From: Pseudoalteromonas sp. H105
GTDB lineage: Bacteria > Pseudomonadota > Gammaproteobacteria > Enterobacterales > Alteromonadaceae
Reading direction: 5' to 3'
DNA length: 64,000 nucleotides
Assembly (NCBI RefSeq): GCF_001469215.1
Contig: NZ_LOFH01000004.1
Span: 248,001 to 312,000 of the forward strand
Part shown: one piece after another, positions 9,041 through 20,169 of the stretch
How the letters are laid out: every line of letters begins with the position of its first letter
Numbering within the stretch: position 1 is the first letter of the stretch
Translations under genes and position numbers: made by a program
Notes under the pieces: model-generated
What the model saw: only the letters and a program-made list of their open reading frames with translations
The model's database searches: none
What the model was told of the DNA's origin: nothing

Positions 9041-9789
9041 TATTTCAACGCTCCTTCACGTACTTTCGCAAGGAAAGGACCAAAGCCGTTTTCGCCAGTC
9101 CAAAAATCAACTGCGTGATCAACACCATTTGACGTTAAAGTTGCACCCGATAAGCCATCAACTTGATGCTCATTTTTAGCGCCACTTTTTACAACATTGA
9201 TTGGTAATTCTTTACCGCTCCACATTGCCGTCCACTGTGGGTTTTGAATTTCGCCACCCAGGCCTGGTGTTTCGTTATGCTTATAGAAGTTAATATCTTT
9301 AACCGTTTCACCGTCGCTTTCAAGCGCTATGAAACCATACATTACACCCCAAAGGCCGTAACCTTGGATAGGTAGAATGATAGCGTCGGTAGAGCCATCC
9401 GCTTTTTTAGAGATGTAAACTGGCGACTCAGTCGTCATACGCTGAATACCTGCAATATCTTTGATATCGTTAGCTTTCAGAGCGATACTGATTTTTTGGT
9501 CGAATTTACTTTTCTCAAAGTCAAAGCTATTTGGGTCTGTTTCAACAAACTCACCCGTGTTCATATCTACAACACGCGCTTCGATTTTAGCGTTAAACGT
9601 ATCAGAGATATTTTCAACTGCGTCGATACCCGCTGCAGCCAAGATATTCTTTTGAATATCTTGTGTTTTGTTAGCTTGCTGTAAAGGGCGAAGCTGAACT
9701 GAAGCAAACGATACGATGATTGCACACACTAAACACAGTGCTACAACAACGGTTAGCGTTTTGCCGATTGATTCGTTATTACTAGACAT
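9040..9789 (-). CDS. nqrC: Na+-translocating NADH:quinone reductase subunit C
   Basis: A 249-residue subunit with one N-terminal membrane helix (about residues 10-32) and a periplasmic FMN domain. The flavinylation motif SGAT is at 214-217, so T217 should carry covalent FMN added by Apb[13 protein letters not shown] is another family landmark. The nqrB stop overlaps its start by 8 bp. Length matches characterised NqrC proteins. Confidence 0.97.
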   Translation of the reverse strand: MSSNNESIGKTLTVVVALCLVCAIIVSFASVQLRPLQQANKTQDIQKNILAAAGIDAVENISDTFNAKIEARVVDMNTGEFVETDPNSFDFEKSKFDQKISIALKANDIKDIAGIQRMTTESPVYISKKADGSTDAIILPIQGYGLWGVMYGFIALESDGETVKDINFYKHNETPGLGGEIQNPQWTAMWSGKELPINVVKSGAKNEHQVDGLSGATLTSNGVDHAVDFWTGENGFGPFLAKVREGALK

Positions 9790-10987
9790 TACGTGCCAAC
9801 CTCCGCTTGATATTAGCTTGCACTACAAAGTGATCGAATAATGGAGCAAATAAGTTAGCAAACAAGATTGCTAGCATCATACCTTCAGGGAAAGCAGGAT
9901 TTACTACACGAATCATTACTACCATCACACCAATCAGTGCGCCATATGCGAATTTTGCTTTGTCTGTAAATGCAGCAGACACTGGGTCAGTCGCCATGAA
10001 GAACATACCAAAGGCAAAACCACCCAACACTAAGTGCCAATGCCAAGGCATTGCAAATACAGGGTTGCTTGCTTCAGTAGCAACAGCGTTCAGTAAGAAC
10101 GAGGTTGCAACCATACCTAGGAATACACCTAGTACGATACGCCATGAAGCAATTCGAACGTAGATTAGGAATAAGCCACCAATCATCACAGCAAGGGTAG
10201 ATGTTTCACCTACTGAACCTTGAATGAAACCGTAAAACGCATTCCACCAAAGAGCCATGTTGCTGTAATCAAGAGAACCAACAAACGCTTGACCTAGCAT
10301 AGTGGCACCAGAGAACGAATCGACTGCTGTCCATACTGTGTCACCTGAAATTTGTGCAGGGTATGCGAAGAATAAAAACGCACGACCAGCAAGCGCAGGG
10401 TTTAGGAAGTTACGGCCAGTACCACCAAAGATTTCTTTAGCGATTACAACACCGAACGTGATACCTAACGCTACTTGCCACAATGGAATAGTTGCAGGAA
10501 GAATAAGTGCAAACAATACAGAGGTTACGAAGAAACCTTCGTTTACTTCGTGCTTACGCACTGAAGCAAACAACACTTCCCAGAAACCACCCACGGCGAA
10601 TGTCACTGCGTATATAGGCAAGAAGAAACATGCCCCGTAGAACATTTTAGCGCCCCAGCCTGAGTTAGCGGTTAATTCACCACCAAATAACTGAAACAAA
10701 CCAACTTGCCAAGAATTTGCTAGTTCAAAACCTTGTGCTAATGCACCGGCGGCCTGATGACCGATATTGAACATACCAAAAAACATCGCTGGGAATGTTG
10801 CCATCCACACTAAAATCATCATGCGTTTTAGGTCGATGTTATCGCGTACGTGTGTCGCGCCTTTATTTACGTAACCAGGGGTGTAAAAAATAGTTGCTGC
10901 TGCTTCATACAGGGCATACCACTTTTCATGTTTACCACCGGCTTCAAAATGCGGCTCGATATCTTCAAGAAATTTCTTTAAACCCAT
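9782..10987 (-). CDS. nqrB: Na+-translocating NADH:quinone reductase subunit B
   Basis: A 401-residue polytopic membrane subunit that carries covalent FMN, riboflavin and the main part of the sodium pathway. The flavinylation motif SGAT is at residues 226-229 (T229). [17 protein letters not shown] just before it and [16 protein letters not shown] near the C-terminus are typical. It lies 4 bp after nqrA and overlaps nqrC. Together with NqrC it makes up the pair of ApbE substrates in this window. Confidence 0.98.
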   Translation of the reverse strand: MGLKKFLEDIEPHFEAGGKHEKWYALYEAAATIFYTPGYVNKGATHVRDNIDLKRMMILVWMATFPAMFFGMFNIGHQAAGALAQGFELANSWQVGLFQLFGGELTANSGWGAKMFYGACFFLPIYAVTFAVGGFWEVLFASVRKHEVNEGFFVTSVLFALILPATIPLWQVALGITFGVVIAKEIFGGTGRNFLNPALAGRAFLFFAYPAQISGDTVWTAVDSFSGATMLGQAFVGSLDYSNMALWWNAFYGFIQGSVGETSTLAVMIGGLFLIYVRIASWRIVLGVFLGMVATSFLLNAVATEASNPVFAMPWHWHLVLGGFAFGMFFMATDPVSAAFTDKAKFAYGALIGVMVVMIRVVNPAFPEGMMLAILFANLFAPLFDHFVVQANIKRRLARNV

Positions 10988-10991
10988 CTCT

Positions 10992-12666
<1,675 letters not shown>

Positions 12667-12695
12667 TAAAAAAGCCGCCTTAGCGACTTTTTTAT
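12667..12695 (-). terminator. Rho-independent terminator after fabV
   Basis: On the minus strand AAAAAAGTCGC, loop TAAG, GCGGCTTTTTT: a GC-rich core flanked by A and T runs, 13 bp after the fabV stop. Confidence 0.85.
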
Positions 12696-12707
12696 TATCG
12701 AACAAAA

Positions 12708-13901
12708 TTAGTCAATCATGTTTGCAATATTGGCGACTGACTCGACATCTTGGTCATAATCAACGCCGTCAATACCGAAGCCAAATAGGCGCAAGAACTC
12801 ATTATGATAACCAACATAATCGGTTAGTTCATCGATTGTTTCTGTAGTTACGCTGTCCCATACGGTTTGAATACGTGCTTGAACATCATCTTCCAACTCT
12901 TTGTAGTTTTGGAATAAATGACCCCCATCATCAAAGCGAGGTGACTCACCATATAAGTTCTCAGTAAATAGCGCATGAATTTGCTCTATTGTACCTTCAT
13001 AGGTGCCATCAGCTTTCATCACTTTAAATAGTGCTGAAATGTAAAGTGGCATAATCGGAATCGCAGAACTTGCTTGAGTAACCACCGCATTAAGTGAAGA
13101 GACATACGCTTCACCGTTTAGTGCTTTTGTAGACTCTTTAATAGCTACGGTTGCACGGTCTAAATCTTCTTTTGCTTTACCAATTGTAGCGTGACCGTAA
13201 ATTGGCCATGTCAGCTCTTTGCCAATATATGTGTAAGCACTTGTTTTAAAGTTATCAGCAAGTACATCAGCTTTTTTAAGTGCGTCTATCCACATTTCCC
13301 AATCTTCACCGCCCATCACTTTAATGGTATTGTCGATATCGTCTTGGCTTGCTGCTTCTACTGTTATTGCATCAATTTCACGCTTTGACGTGTTAAGGTT
13401 TTTAGTCGTCACCGCATCGCCAATTGGCTTAAGTGTTGAAGAGTACGTTTCACCCGTATTTGGATCTGTGCGACGAGGAGATGCCAAGCTATAGATAACT
13501 AAATCAACTTTACCTAAGTCAGCTTTAATTGTATCTATTGCTTTTTGTTTTATTTCGTTTGAGAACGCATCACCATTGATATTTTTAGACCAAAGCCCTG
13601 CTTCATCCGCCGCATTTTGAAATGCCGCTGTGTTGTACCAACCTGCAGAACCTGTTTTACGTTCCGTTCCTTCTTTTTCAAAGAAAATACCCAGCGTTTT
13701 AGCACCGCCACCAAACGCAGCTGTTATGCGTGATGCAAGGCCATAGCCTGTAGACGCACCAATCACTAATACATTTTTAGGTGCATTTTTTAATGCCCCT
13801 TGTTGTTTTACATAGTTAATTTGTTCTTGTACATGCTCTGCACAGCCTACAGGGTGGGCGTTTGTACAGATAAATCCGCGAATTTTAGGCTTAATGACCA
13901 T
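12708..13901 (-). CDS. fabV: Trans-2-enoyl-ACP/CoA reductase FabV
   Basis: A 397-residue NADH-dependent enoyl reductase that performs the last step of each fatty-acid elongation cycle. The N-terminus MVIKPKIRGFICTNAHPVGC is diagnostic for FabV. VIGASTGYGLASR (residues 46-58) is the nucleotide-binding loop, and the active site is Y235-x8-K244, the spacing that separates FabV from FabI. FabV enzymes are known to resist triclosan. It is monocistronic with its own terminator. No FabI gene is in this window. Confidence 0.97.
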   Translation of the reverse strand: MVIKPKIRGFICTNAHPVGCAEHVQEQINYVKQQGALKNAPKNVLVIGASTGYGLASRITAAFGGGAKTLGIFFEKEGTERKTGSAGWYNTAAFQNAADEAGLWSKNINGDAFSNEIKQKAIDTIKADLGKVDLVIYSLASPRRTDPNTGETYSSTLKPIGDAVTTKNLNTSKREIDAITVEAASQDDIDNTIKVMGGEDWEMWIDALKKADVLADNFKTSAYTYIGKELTWPIYGHATIGKAKEDLDRATVAIKESTKALNGEAYVSSLNAVVTQASSAIPIMPLYISALFKVMKADGTYEGTIEQIHALFTENLYGESPRFDDGGHLFQNYKELEDDVQARIQTVWDSVTTETIDELTDYVGYHNEFLRLFGFGIDGVDYDQDVESVANIANMID

Positions 13902-14001
13902 TGATCATCCTATATCTATATCAATAAAAATTAGCGCTAGTTTAAAGGCTAATCGTAAAAACACAGGTCTGATCAGTATCATTCACCGTCAGACCTTGCC
14001 G

Positions 14002-14313
14002 TTAATCGAACTTAGAGCCACCTAAACAACTCGGCGAGTCGGCAACCTGACCGCTTTGCTCACTGAACTCTTCGGGTGTGAATGTATGAATTGCCAACGC
14101 ATGAATATGATTCGCCAACTCATCTTTTAAAATTTCATTTATTTGACGATGACGCTGTAGCAAGCGTTTACCGCTAAACTCTTCACTGACAACAATCACT
14201 TTAAAATGTGAATCTTCGCCACGACTGTGCATATGGCTTTCATTGACTACATTGAGATGTTTACAACCAATTGCATCTGCGATTTTGTTTTGTATTTGTT
14301 CTTGCATTGACAT
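14002..14313 (-). CDS. bolA: BolA family protein
   Basis: About 103 residues with the BolA fold: VVNESHMHSRGEDSHFKVIVVSEEF, FSGKRLLQRHRQINEIL and the helix-plus-histidine stretch HIHALAIHTFTPEEF. BolA proteins act with monothiol glutaredoxins in iron-sulfur metabolism and influence morphology under stress. The frame extends to an ATG at 14328, but family alignment favours the ATG at 14313 or 14307; no ribosome-binding site decides between them. In E. coli bolA also lies next to yajG and ampG, which are nearby here across alkB and rlmG. Confidence 0.93.
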   Translation of the reverse strand: MSMQEQIQNKIADAIGCKHLNVVNESHMHSRGEDSHFKVIVVSEEFSGKRLLQRHRQINEILKDELANHIHALAIHTFTPEEFSEQSGQVADSPSCLGGSKFD

Positions 14314-14391
14314 AATGGACCAATTCATAACTAACTAATTTATCTATCTACTATATCAAGTTGCAAAGTGCCTTGGCTAACAAAATTATAG

Positions 14392-14988
14392 CTAGCGAGT
14401 TTGTTTTATGTATCTGAAGGTTAAACTGATACGAGGGTGTGCCAAGGTCGTTTTCTTGGCGATGGCGTGCTGGAAATCACGCTGACTGTCACCATGCATA
14501 ACTAAACAACTGCCACTGTGTAGTTTAATTTCGCTAACGATATTACTCGCTTTGTTTTTTATTTTTAATGCACGCTCTGCGCCAAGTGAGACACAAACAA
14601 TAGTGGGCTGTGTGCCAAGTTCAATTTCATCATCACTGTGCCAACCCATCGTGTCGTTGCCATCACGATAGTAATTAATCAATAAAGAGTTAAAAGGCTG
14701 CTGTAGATGACGCTCTAGCCGTTTTCGCATGGCCATAAGCACATCTGGCCACGGCTCTACCACTAATTTACTCTGCGAATAGCCATATTCAATATTACTA
14801 TCACTAATAAAGCATTGCAGCCTTGGAATAGGCCCTGTTTTTCCATACACAGTCGTTATTGGCTGTTGCCATGGTAGGTTTTTCTGCAAATAATAAAATA
14901 AATCGAGACTTTTTTGCCCACTGAACGCACTTCTTTGGTAAGAAAAGCCATTTGGTAGCGGTTGGGGGTTGGCGTTTGGCCGTTGCAT
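14392..14988 (-). CDS. AlkB-like 2-oxoglutarate/Fe(II)-dependent dioxygenase
   Basis: A 198-residue enzyme of the AlkB superfamily, closest in style to the short ABH2/ABH3 type. The iron ligands are visible as H117-x-D119 (WHSDDE) and H174 (FQHAI), and the 2-oxoglutarate arginines as R186 and R192 in HPRISLTFR; LINYYRDGNDTMGWH is the usual lead-in. It probably repairs alkylated bases by oxidative demethylation. It is divergent from rlmG with only 42 bp between the starts. The exact substrate (DNA, RNA or tRNA) is not decided by sequence. Confidence 0.9.
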   Translation of the reverse strand: MQRPNANPQPLPNGFSYQRSAFSGQKSLDLFYYLQKNLPWQQPITTVYGKTGPIPRLQCFISDSNIEYGYSQSKLVVEPWPDVLMAMRKRLERHLQQPFNSLLINYYRDGNDTMGWHSDDEIELGTQPTIVCVSLGAERALKIKNKASNIVSEIKLHSGSCLVMHGDSQRDFQHAIAKKTTLAHPRISLTFRYIKQTR

Positions 14989-15030
14989 GTTAGAATTTAC
15001 CTATCATTTGATTCTGATCACTTAACTATT

Positions 15031-16179
15031 ATGACCACGCAAGCACAGCTCGGCGAAACAACCTTTACTCTTGAACGTTTTCCATTAGATCAAAAAAACC
15101 GTAGCCTTCAAGCTTGGGATTCAGCTGACGAATACCTTATTGACTATATTACTGAACATTACCCTAGTTGTCGCTCTTTACTAATTTTTAATGATAGCTT
15201 TGGCGCTTTATCGTGTTACTTTTCTAAACAAGGATTAACGGTTTGTTCAGTCAATGACTCTTATATTAGCCATCAAGCAGCGGCGTATAATTTAGCTGAG
15301 AACAAAGTTTCAACTCACTCATTCAGCCAGCTTGATAGTTTATCTGCCTTGCCTGATGACGTTGACTTAGTTATTTTAAAAGTACCGCGTACTCTTGGCT
15401 TTATGCAATACCAATTATCAGAGTTAAGTGAGGTACTTAACCCAGGAACGCCAGTCATCGCTGCAGGTAAAACGAAAGACATTCATAATTCGACAATTAA
15501 AGCCTTTGAGCAATATATTGGCGAAACGAAAACCAGTTTAGCGGTAAAAAAATCACGTTTGATAATTAGCCACGCTCAGGGTGGATACAAAGCGGCAGAC
15601 TTCCCCGTTAATTGGCCGCTTGAAGGCACTGACTTTACAATCAGTAATCATGCAAATGTATTTTCACGAGACTCTTTAGACATCGGTGCTCGATTCTTTT
15701 TTAACTATTTACCCCAAACCACTAAAACAAAAAAAATAATTGATCTAGGCTGTGGTAATGGTGTGGTTGGTTTAATGACGCTATCGCGCTGCCCCAATGC
15801 TGAAATGACATTCATTGACGAGTCATACATGGCTGTAGAATCAGCGCGATTGAATGTTGAATTCAATATGGAAGATAAATTTGAACAGTGTTTATTTATC
15901 GAAAATGATTGTTTAACTGGTTTTGAGCGTGAAAGTGTTGATGTCGTATTGTGTAATCCACCATTTCATCAAGCGCAAGCCGTCACTGACCACATTGCAT
16001 GGCAAATGTTTAAACAAGCTAAAGACACCTTAAAGAATGGTGGTGAACTACGTATTATTGGAAACCGTCATTTAGATTATCATGACAAACTAAAGCGTAT
16101 GTTTGGCAATTGCCAGTTACTTGGATCAAATAAAAAGTTTGTTGTCTTAAGTGCAACTAAAAATAATGGGATGCTATGA
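15031..16179 (+). CDS. rlmG: 23S rRNA (guanine-1835-N2)-methyltransferase RlmG
   Basis: A 382-residue two-domain methyltransferase. The frame is open to 14962, but the start at 15031 (MTTQAQLGETTF) agrees with the family and leaves room for the alkB promoter. The N-terminal half is a degenerate methyltransferase domain; the C-terminal half has the SAM motif DLGCGNGVVGLM and the catalytic NPPFHQ. LQAWDSADEYL near the N-terminus and NHANVFSRDSLDIGARFF are close to E. coli RlmG, which is why I prefer it to the paralogue RsmC. Its stop overlaps the next gene by 4 bp. Confidence 0.93.
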   Translation: MTTQAQLGETTFTLERFPLDQKNRSLQAWDSADEYLIDYITEHYPSCRSLLIFNDSFGALSCYFSKQGLTVCSVNDSYISHQAAAYNLAENKVSTHSFSQLDSLSALPDDVDLVILKVPRTLGFMQYQLSELSEVLNPGTPVIAAGKTKDIHNSTIKAFEQYIGETKTSLAVKKSRLIISHAQGGYKAADFPVNWPLEGTDFTISNHANVFSRDSLDIGARFFFNYLPQTTKTKKIIDLGCGNGVVGLMTLSRCPNAEMTFIDESYMAVESARLNVEFNMEDKFEQCLFIENDCLTGFERESVDVVLCNPPFHQAQAVTDHIAWQMFKQAKDTLKNGGELRIIGNRHLDYHDKLKRMFGNCQLLGSNKKFVVLSATKNNGML

Positions 16180-16736
16180 CTATGAAAAACTACCTATTAC
16201 CTTGCTGTGTTTTATTAGCCCTCGGCGGATGTAGTAGCCAACCTAATCAAATGATTCTTAACCCTGCATACCAAGGCGGAAAAATAAGCTCAATCAGCCA
16301 AAGCTTAAATACCAGTGTGATTGATTTAAGAGGCGATAGCGCCACGCTAAAATTAATTAACGACGATAAAGCACAAACAATCGCGAGCCAAGGCTTAACA
16401 GAATCAATAAAAAGCGTTATTGATAGTGCGTTAAGTCGAAATGGTGCCAGCATTTCAAATCTAGCAACAACACGATTTGAGGTCGATATTCACACGCTTC
16501 AGGCCGTGGTTACTGAAAAAATGCTGAGCCACACCAGTGATGCAAAAATCGAGTTGGGTTTACGCGTTATTAGAAGTACCAGCAACTTTAGTAAAACGTA
16601 CCGTGGCAATGCCAGTTTAGAAGCGCCTTTTGGTCACGATAGAGCTAAAATTGAAGGTCAACTCAATAAGTTGACTGAACAGTTAATAACCCGCATGGTA
16701 TCAGATCCTGAATTGTTAGCATTTTTAGAAGGTTAA
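16176..16736 (+). CDS. YajG-like lipoprotein
   Basis: A 186-residue secreted lipoprotein. A short signal ends with the lipobox LALGGC at about residue 19. The mature part resembles E. coli YajG: a conserved middle with LRGDSATLKLINDD and a C-terminal half with RVIRSTSNFSKTYRGNASLEAPF. Function is unknown. The neighbourhood (bolA, cyclophilin, ampG) supports the YajG assignment, since yajG and ampG are adjacent in enterobacteria. The ATG overlaps the rlmG stop (ATGA); a second ATG two codons later is possible. Confidence 0.78.
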   Translation: MTMKNYLLPCCVLLALGGCSSQPNQMILNPAYQGGKISSISQSLNTSVIDLRGDSATLKLINDDKAQTIASQGLTESIKSVIDSALSRNGASISNLATTRFEVDIHTLQAVVTEKMLSHTSDAKIELGLRVIRSTSNFSKTYRGNASLEAPFGHDRAKIEGQLNKLTEQLITRMVSDPELLAFLEG

Positions 16737-16738
16737 AT

Positions 16739-17359
16739 ATGAAACGTATTTTAATATTTTTTGCATTATTACTTATTAGTCAAGATTTAGCCGCTGCGAC
16801 TGAAGGCCGTTTTGTGCAAAAAAACAATATGTTCCCACGCGTGGAGATCACGACAACGATGGGCAAAATCATCATTGAGATGGATCGATCTAAAGCCCCT
16901 ATTACCGTCAATAACTTTTTAACGTATGTGGCGGATGGCAGCTACAATGGCACTGTTTTCCATCGTGTTGAACGTGATATAGAAAACGAACGTGACTTTG
17001 TTATTCAAGGCGGAGGGTATGACAAAGAATACGATGGCGTTTACGAAGGTGACCCTATATTTAACGAAAGTGGCAATGGCTCTAAAAATGATATGTATAG
17101 CATTGCCATGGCCTACCAAGACCGTCAACCCCATTCAGGTACTCGCCAGTTCTTTTTTAACATGGATGACAATGATCACCTTAACCCAGGTCGTGAATGG
17201 GGCTTTGCGGTCTTTGGCATGGTAATGGAAGGCTATGACACCCTAGATAAGATCATGCAAGTTGAAACTGGTTTCAATGATAAAATTGGCTATGATTTTG
17301 TGCCAAAAAATCCAGTGGTCATATTAAATATGGCAGTATTAGAACCTACACCTTTATAA
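16739..17359 (+). CDS. Secreted cyclophilin-type peptidyl-prolyl isomerase
   Basis: A 206-residue cyclophilin with an N-terminal signal peptide (cleavage likely after LAAA near residue 20), so it acts in the periplasm. Visible landmarks are VEITTTMGKIIIEMDRSKAP, NFLTYVADGSYNGTVFHR, FVIQGGGYD and GTRQFFFNMDDNDHLN. It catalyses proline cis-trans isomerisation in folding exported proteins. It begins 2 bp after the YajG-like gene, so the two should be co-transcribed with rlmG. A hairpin GGGCTTA/TAAGCCC at 17367-17384 follows it. Confidence 0.93.
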   Translation: MKRILIFFALLLISQDLAAATEGRFVQKNNMFPRVEITTTMGKIIIEMDRSKAPITVNNFLTYVADGSYNGTVFHRVERDIENERDFVIQGGGYDKEYDGVYEGDPIFNESGNGSKNDMYSIAMAYQDRQPHSGTRQFFFNMDDNDHLNPGREWGFAVFGMVMEGYDTLDKIMQVETGFNDKIGYDFVPKNPVVILNMAVLEPTPL

Positions 17360-17414
17360 AAAATAGGGCTTAGTGATAAGCCCCCCATTATTCTATTTTG
17401 CCAATGAAGGCGTT

Positions 17415-18797
17415 ATGACAAACAGCTTATCTATCTCAGAATACTTTTCCTACTTTAAAGATAAACGATTAATCAACGTGTTCATTTTTGGTATGAGCAG
17501 CGGCTTTCCATGGGTACTTATAGGCTCAGTTATGTCTGCTTGGCTAAAAGATGAGGGGTTAAGCCGTAGCATGATTGGCTTATTCGGTATTGTCTTTGGT
17601 GCTTATAGCATCAACTTTTTATGGTCGCCTCTGGTAGATAGAATAAAGTTACCACTTTTATATAATTGGTTAGGTCAGCGTCGTAGCTGGATACTTTTTT
17701 GCCAAGGTTTTATCTTATTGGGTGTGCTTTTTTTAGCAGGACTTAATATAACAGAACACTTAGCTATCGCTGCTGCATTATGCTTATTAATAGCTATCGC
17801 ATCAGCCACACAAGATATTGCCATCGATGCTTTTAGGATTGATACCCTCGATGAAAACGAAAGCCACAAAGCAACGGCTGCGGCGGCGATGGCTACTTCA
17901 GGGTGGTGGAGTGGCTATGCTTTACTCGGTGCGATTCCATTTTACATGGCCGATATCCCTTCAATTGATTGGCCGCACGTTTACTACTTTTTAGCTGGTG
18001 TGATGCTTCTGCTAATGAGTTGTGTATTTTGGGCTAAAGAGCCAAAATCAAATCGTGAAGCCGTTCATGCTGAACTGGAGCGAATTTACCAAGCAAAACT
18101 TGCAAGCAATAGCACCTCACACTCAAAATCAGCAAGAGTTGTTGCTTGGCTAGCCGTAACAGTTTTAGATCCATTTAAGACGTTCTTCGCTCGCAACGGC
18201 GTCAAAACGGCTTTGGCTCTGCTTGCCTTTATATTCTTATTTAAAATCGGTGAAGCCTTTTTGGCCCGTATGTCAATTGTATTTTATAAAGAGGTCGGTT
18301 TTTCGAACACTCAAATCGCCAACTATTCAAAACTGGGCACTGGACTAATCACCATCGTATTCGCTTTTTTGGGGAGTATATTTAACCACAAATACGGTAT
18401 CGTCAAAGGCTTGTTTATCAGCGGCGTGGCAATGGCAGCATCCAACTTAATGTTTTCTTGGATTGCATTGGCTGGTCCTCAAGAGCATCTGTATGCGATG
18501 GCTATTGTGGTGGATGGTTTTACTCAAGCATGGTCTTTAGTTGCGATGGTTGCGTTTATTTCTATGCTCTGTGACAGAGCGTTTAGCGCCACGCATTACG
18601 CATTACTTGCATCATTGGGTAATCTTGGGAGAACGCTGCTTTCAAGTTACAGTGGTGTAGTGATAGATGACTGGCTAGGTGGAAATTGGTCGTTGTTCTT
18701 TATTTTAACAGCATTAATGGTATTACCATCTTTAGTGTTTTTATATTTAATTAGACATAAACTTTATGAACTTGAAAATGCTTATCACAATAAATGA
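17415..18797 (+). CDS. ampG: AmpG family muropeptide permease (major facilitator superfamily)
   Basis: About 460 residues with 12-14 hydrophobic segments. The N-terminal FGMSSGFPWVLIGSVMSAWLKDEG is characteristic of AmpG, which imports anhydro-muropeptides for cell-wall recycling and feeds AmpR-dependent beta-lactamase induction where present. SATQDIAIDAFRID is the conserved cytoplasmic loop. The frame is open to 17373, but GAAGG at 17406-17410 sets the start at the ATG at 17415. No ampC or ampR is in this window. Confidence 0.92.
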   Translation: MTNSLSISEYFSYFKDKRLINVFIFGMSSGFPWVLIGSVMSAWLKDEGLSRSMIGLFGIVFGAYSINFLWSPLVDRIKLPLLYNWLGQRRSWILFCQGFILLGVLFLAGLNITEHLAIAAALCLLIAIASATQDIAIDAFRIDTLDENESHKATAAAAMATSGWWSGYALLGAIPFYMADIPSIDWPHVYYFLAGVMLLLMSCVFWAKEPKSNREAVHAELERIYQAKLASNSTSHSKSARVVAWLAVTVLDPFKTFFARNGVKTALALLAFIFLFKIGEAFLARMSIVFYKEVGFSNTQIANYSKLGTGLITIVFAFLGSIFNHKYGIVKGLFISGVAMAASNLMFSWIALAGPQEHLYAMAIVVDGFTQAWSLVAMVAFISMLCDRAFSATHYALLASLGNLGRTLLSSYSGVVIDDWLGGNWSLFFILTALMVLPSLVFLYLIRHKLYELENAYHNK

Positions 18798-18846
18798 TGA
18801 CTTGTGAAAGCGCTTCCTTGCACTCGCAAAAAAAATGATTAACGAA

Positions 18847-19086
18847 TTAATCTTCTTTTAATAACCCTAGACCTTCATATGGGTCTACTTCTAATGCGTC
18901 GCAGTAGCGTAAAAATTCAATAACGTCCAATCGACGCTCTTGATTTTCAATTTTACCGATAAAAGAATGTGGAGTACCTAGCACTTGTGCAAGGCTACGC
19001 ATTGTATGACCTTTCTCATGGCGTTTTACTTTAAGCCATTTGGTCAATTTTGAGTTTTCTTCAGAAGAAACTGTTTTACCCATCAT
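18847..19086 (-). CDS. Small XRE-family helix-turn-helix regulator
   Basis: About 79 residues, almost entirely one Cro/C1-type helix-turn-helix: MRSLAQVLGTPHSFIGKIENQERRLDVIEFLRYCDAL. The ribosome-binding site AGGAG nine bases upstream picks the ATG at 19086 over the one at 19095, which would be too close. There is no ligand or dimerisation domain, so it is probably a simple dimeric repressor. The inverted repeat AGAGTGA/TCACTCT at 19128-19154 in its leader could be an autoregulatory operator. Its targets are unknown. Confidence 0.85.
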   Translation of the reverse strand: MMGKTVSSEENSKLTKWLKVKRHEKGHTMRSLAQVLGTPHSFIGKIENQERRLDVIEFLRYCDALEVDPYEGLGLLKED

Positions 19087-19408
19087 AAAAAACATCTCCT
19101 ACTAGATGATTTAGAGTTAAATGAAATAAGAGTGAAATTTTGCCCGTCTCACTCTTGGATACATTATATACTATATAAAAGTATGTGAAATAAAAAACTT
19201 TAAGCACCAACAAAAGGTAAACGTAAAGTTAAATATCAAATCAATGGCGTTGCAAATAAAGCAACGAAGCAAATATAAAATTATTAAAGCGCTATTAATG
19301 TAACAAATAATTTATTTTTTTAAACCCACTTTTCAGATAATTTTTTTTGAAAATAAAATCAACAAGTTAAAAATATAAAATAACGTTTTACAACTAAATG
19401 AGGACATT
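19087..19408. promoter_or_regulatory. Spacer with possible promoter/operator of the XRE gene
   Basis: An AT-rich spacer between two divergent genes. On the minus strand a TATAAT-like box lies within the alternating AT tract at 19163-19188, and the 7-bp inverted repeat AGAGTGA...TCACTCT is located between it and the XRE start. The plus-strand side should hold the promoter of the 57-residue gene. No -35 element is clear, so the promoter call is weak. Confidence 0.35.
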
Positions 19409-19582
19409 ATGTTTAGATTACTTTTTTTATTACCCGTAGTACTTTGCTTAATTTGGTACTTTTTTCTTAAAAAAAATGGTGTTCCTATTAAGCAAGGTAA
19501 AAAAGGCTTTATATACATTTTAGCGTTTTCAGCCCTTGTCTTAGGTTTTTTTATTCTAATGATTCAAGTCACTCAAAATTAA
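19409..19582 (+). CDS. Small two-helix membrane protein, 57 residues
   Basis: I translated this short frame by hand: MFRLLFLLPVVLCLIWYFFL, a basic loop KKNGVPIKQGKKG, then FIYILAFSALVLGFFILMIQ and a short tail. It is thus two transmembrane helices joined by a positively charged, presumably cytoplasmic, loop. TGAGGA eight bases before the ATG is a good ribosome-binding site. A terminator-like hairpin overlaps its stop codon, which supports a real transcription unit. I do not recognise the family and assign no function. A chance frame is possible but the three signals together argue against it. Confidence 0.65.
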   Translation: MFRLLFLLPVVLCLIWYFFLKKNGVPIKQGKKGFIYILAFSALVLGFFILMIQVTQN

Positions 19583-19597
19583 CGAGTGACTACTTTT
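19567..19597 (+). terminator. Terminator-like hairpin overlapping the stop of the 57-residue gene
   Basis: AGTCACTC at 19567-19574 pairs perfectly with GAGTGACT at 19584-19591; the TAA stop lies in the loop. ACTTTTC follows, a short T-run, so it is a moderate rho-independent terminator candidate. Confidence 0.6.
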
Positions 19598-20130
19598 CAT
19601 ACTTAACGGTGTTTTTTCATACTTATTAACGATTAGATACTCTAGAGTGGCGCCTTGAAATGCCCTGACATGAAAAAGAGGTTGGCATTATTATTGTATT
19701 AGTTAATACGCGAAGCGCAGTGCAATAAAAACAGCCTGACTTTCCTCCTAATACTATTGAATTAAATTTAAAGCTATCAAGGTGCCTTAGCTAATTAATT
19801 AATAGAAAGAAATAAGGCTCTTCTTTATACAAAGCGTGCCTACCTGGGGTAAATTCTCATTAAATAGAACAGTTTAAAAACCAAATAAAACTGTATTGTT
19901 ATCTACAACAATTATTACTTAAGTGATGACTTAGTCACCTTAGGGTTATTTCGATAAGTACGCTAGACACTGCCTTTAATATGACAATAAATGTACACAA
20001 ATAAGACCACATTAATGAACGGCTTATCTATAAAGTAAAATTTTATGTGGTTAGCCTACTTTTTCTGGCTTGAATGTAGTTTCTTAGTGATTAGAATTTA
20101 AGATGTTTTAAAATAAACAACATATGGAAT
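19598..20130. other. Long non-coding spacer before erpA terminator
   Basis: About 530 bp of AT-rich DNA with frequent stops in all frames. I see no gene, tRNA or known RNA motif. Two near copies of TTTTCATACTTA lie at its left edge. It might hold an unrecognised small RNA, but nothing positive supports one. Confidence 0.4.
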
Positions 20131-20131
20131 T

Positions 20132-20153
20132 AAAAAGCCGCTATTTAGCGGCT
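20132..20153 (-). terminator. Rho-independent terminator after erpA
   Basis: A perfect 8-bp stem AGCCGCTA/TAGCGGCT with a two-base apical loop, followed on the minus strand by TTTTTAA, shortly after the erpA stop. Confidence 0.85.
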
Positions 20154-20169
20154 CATAATATTGGCGAGG

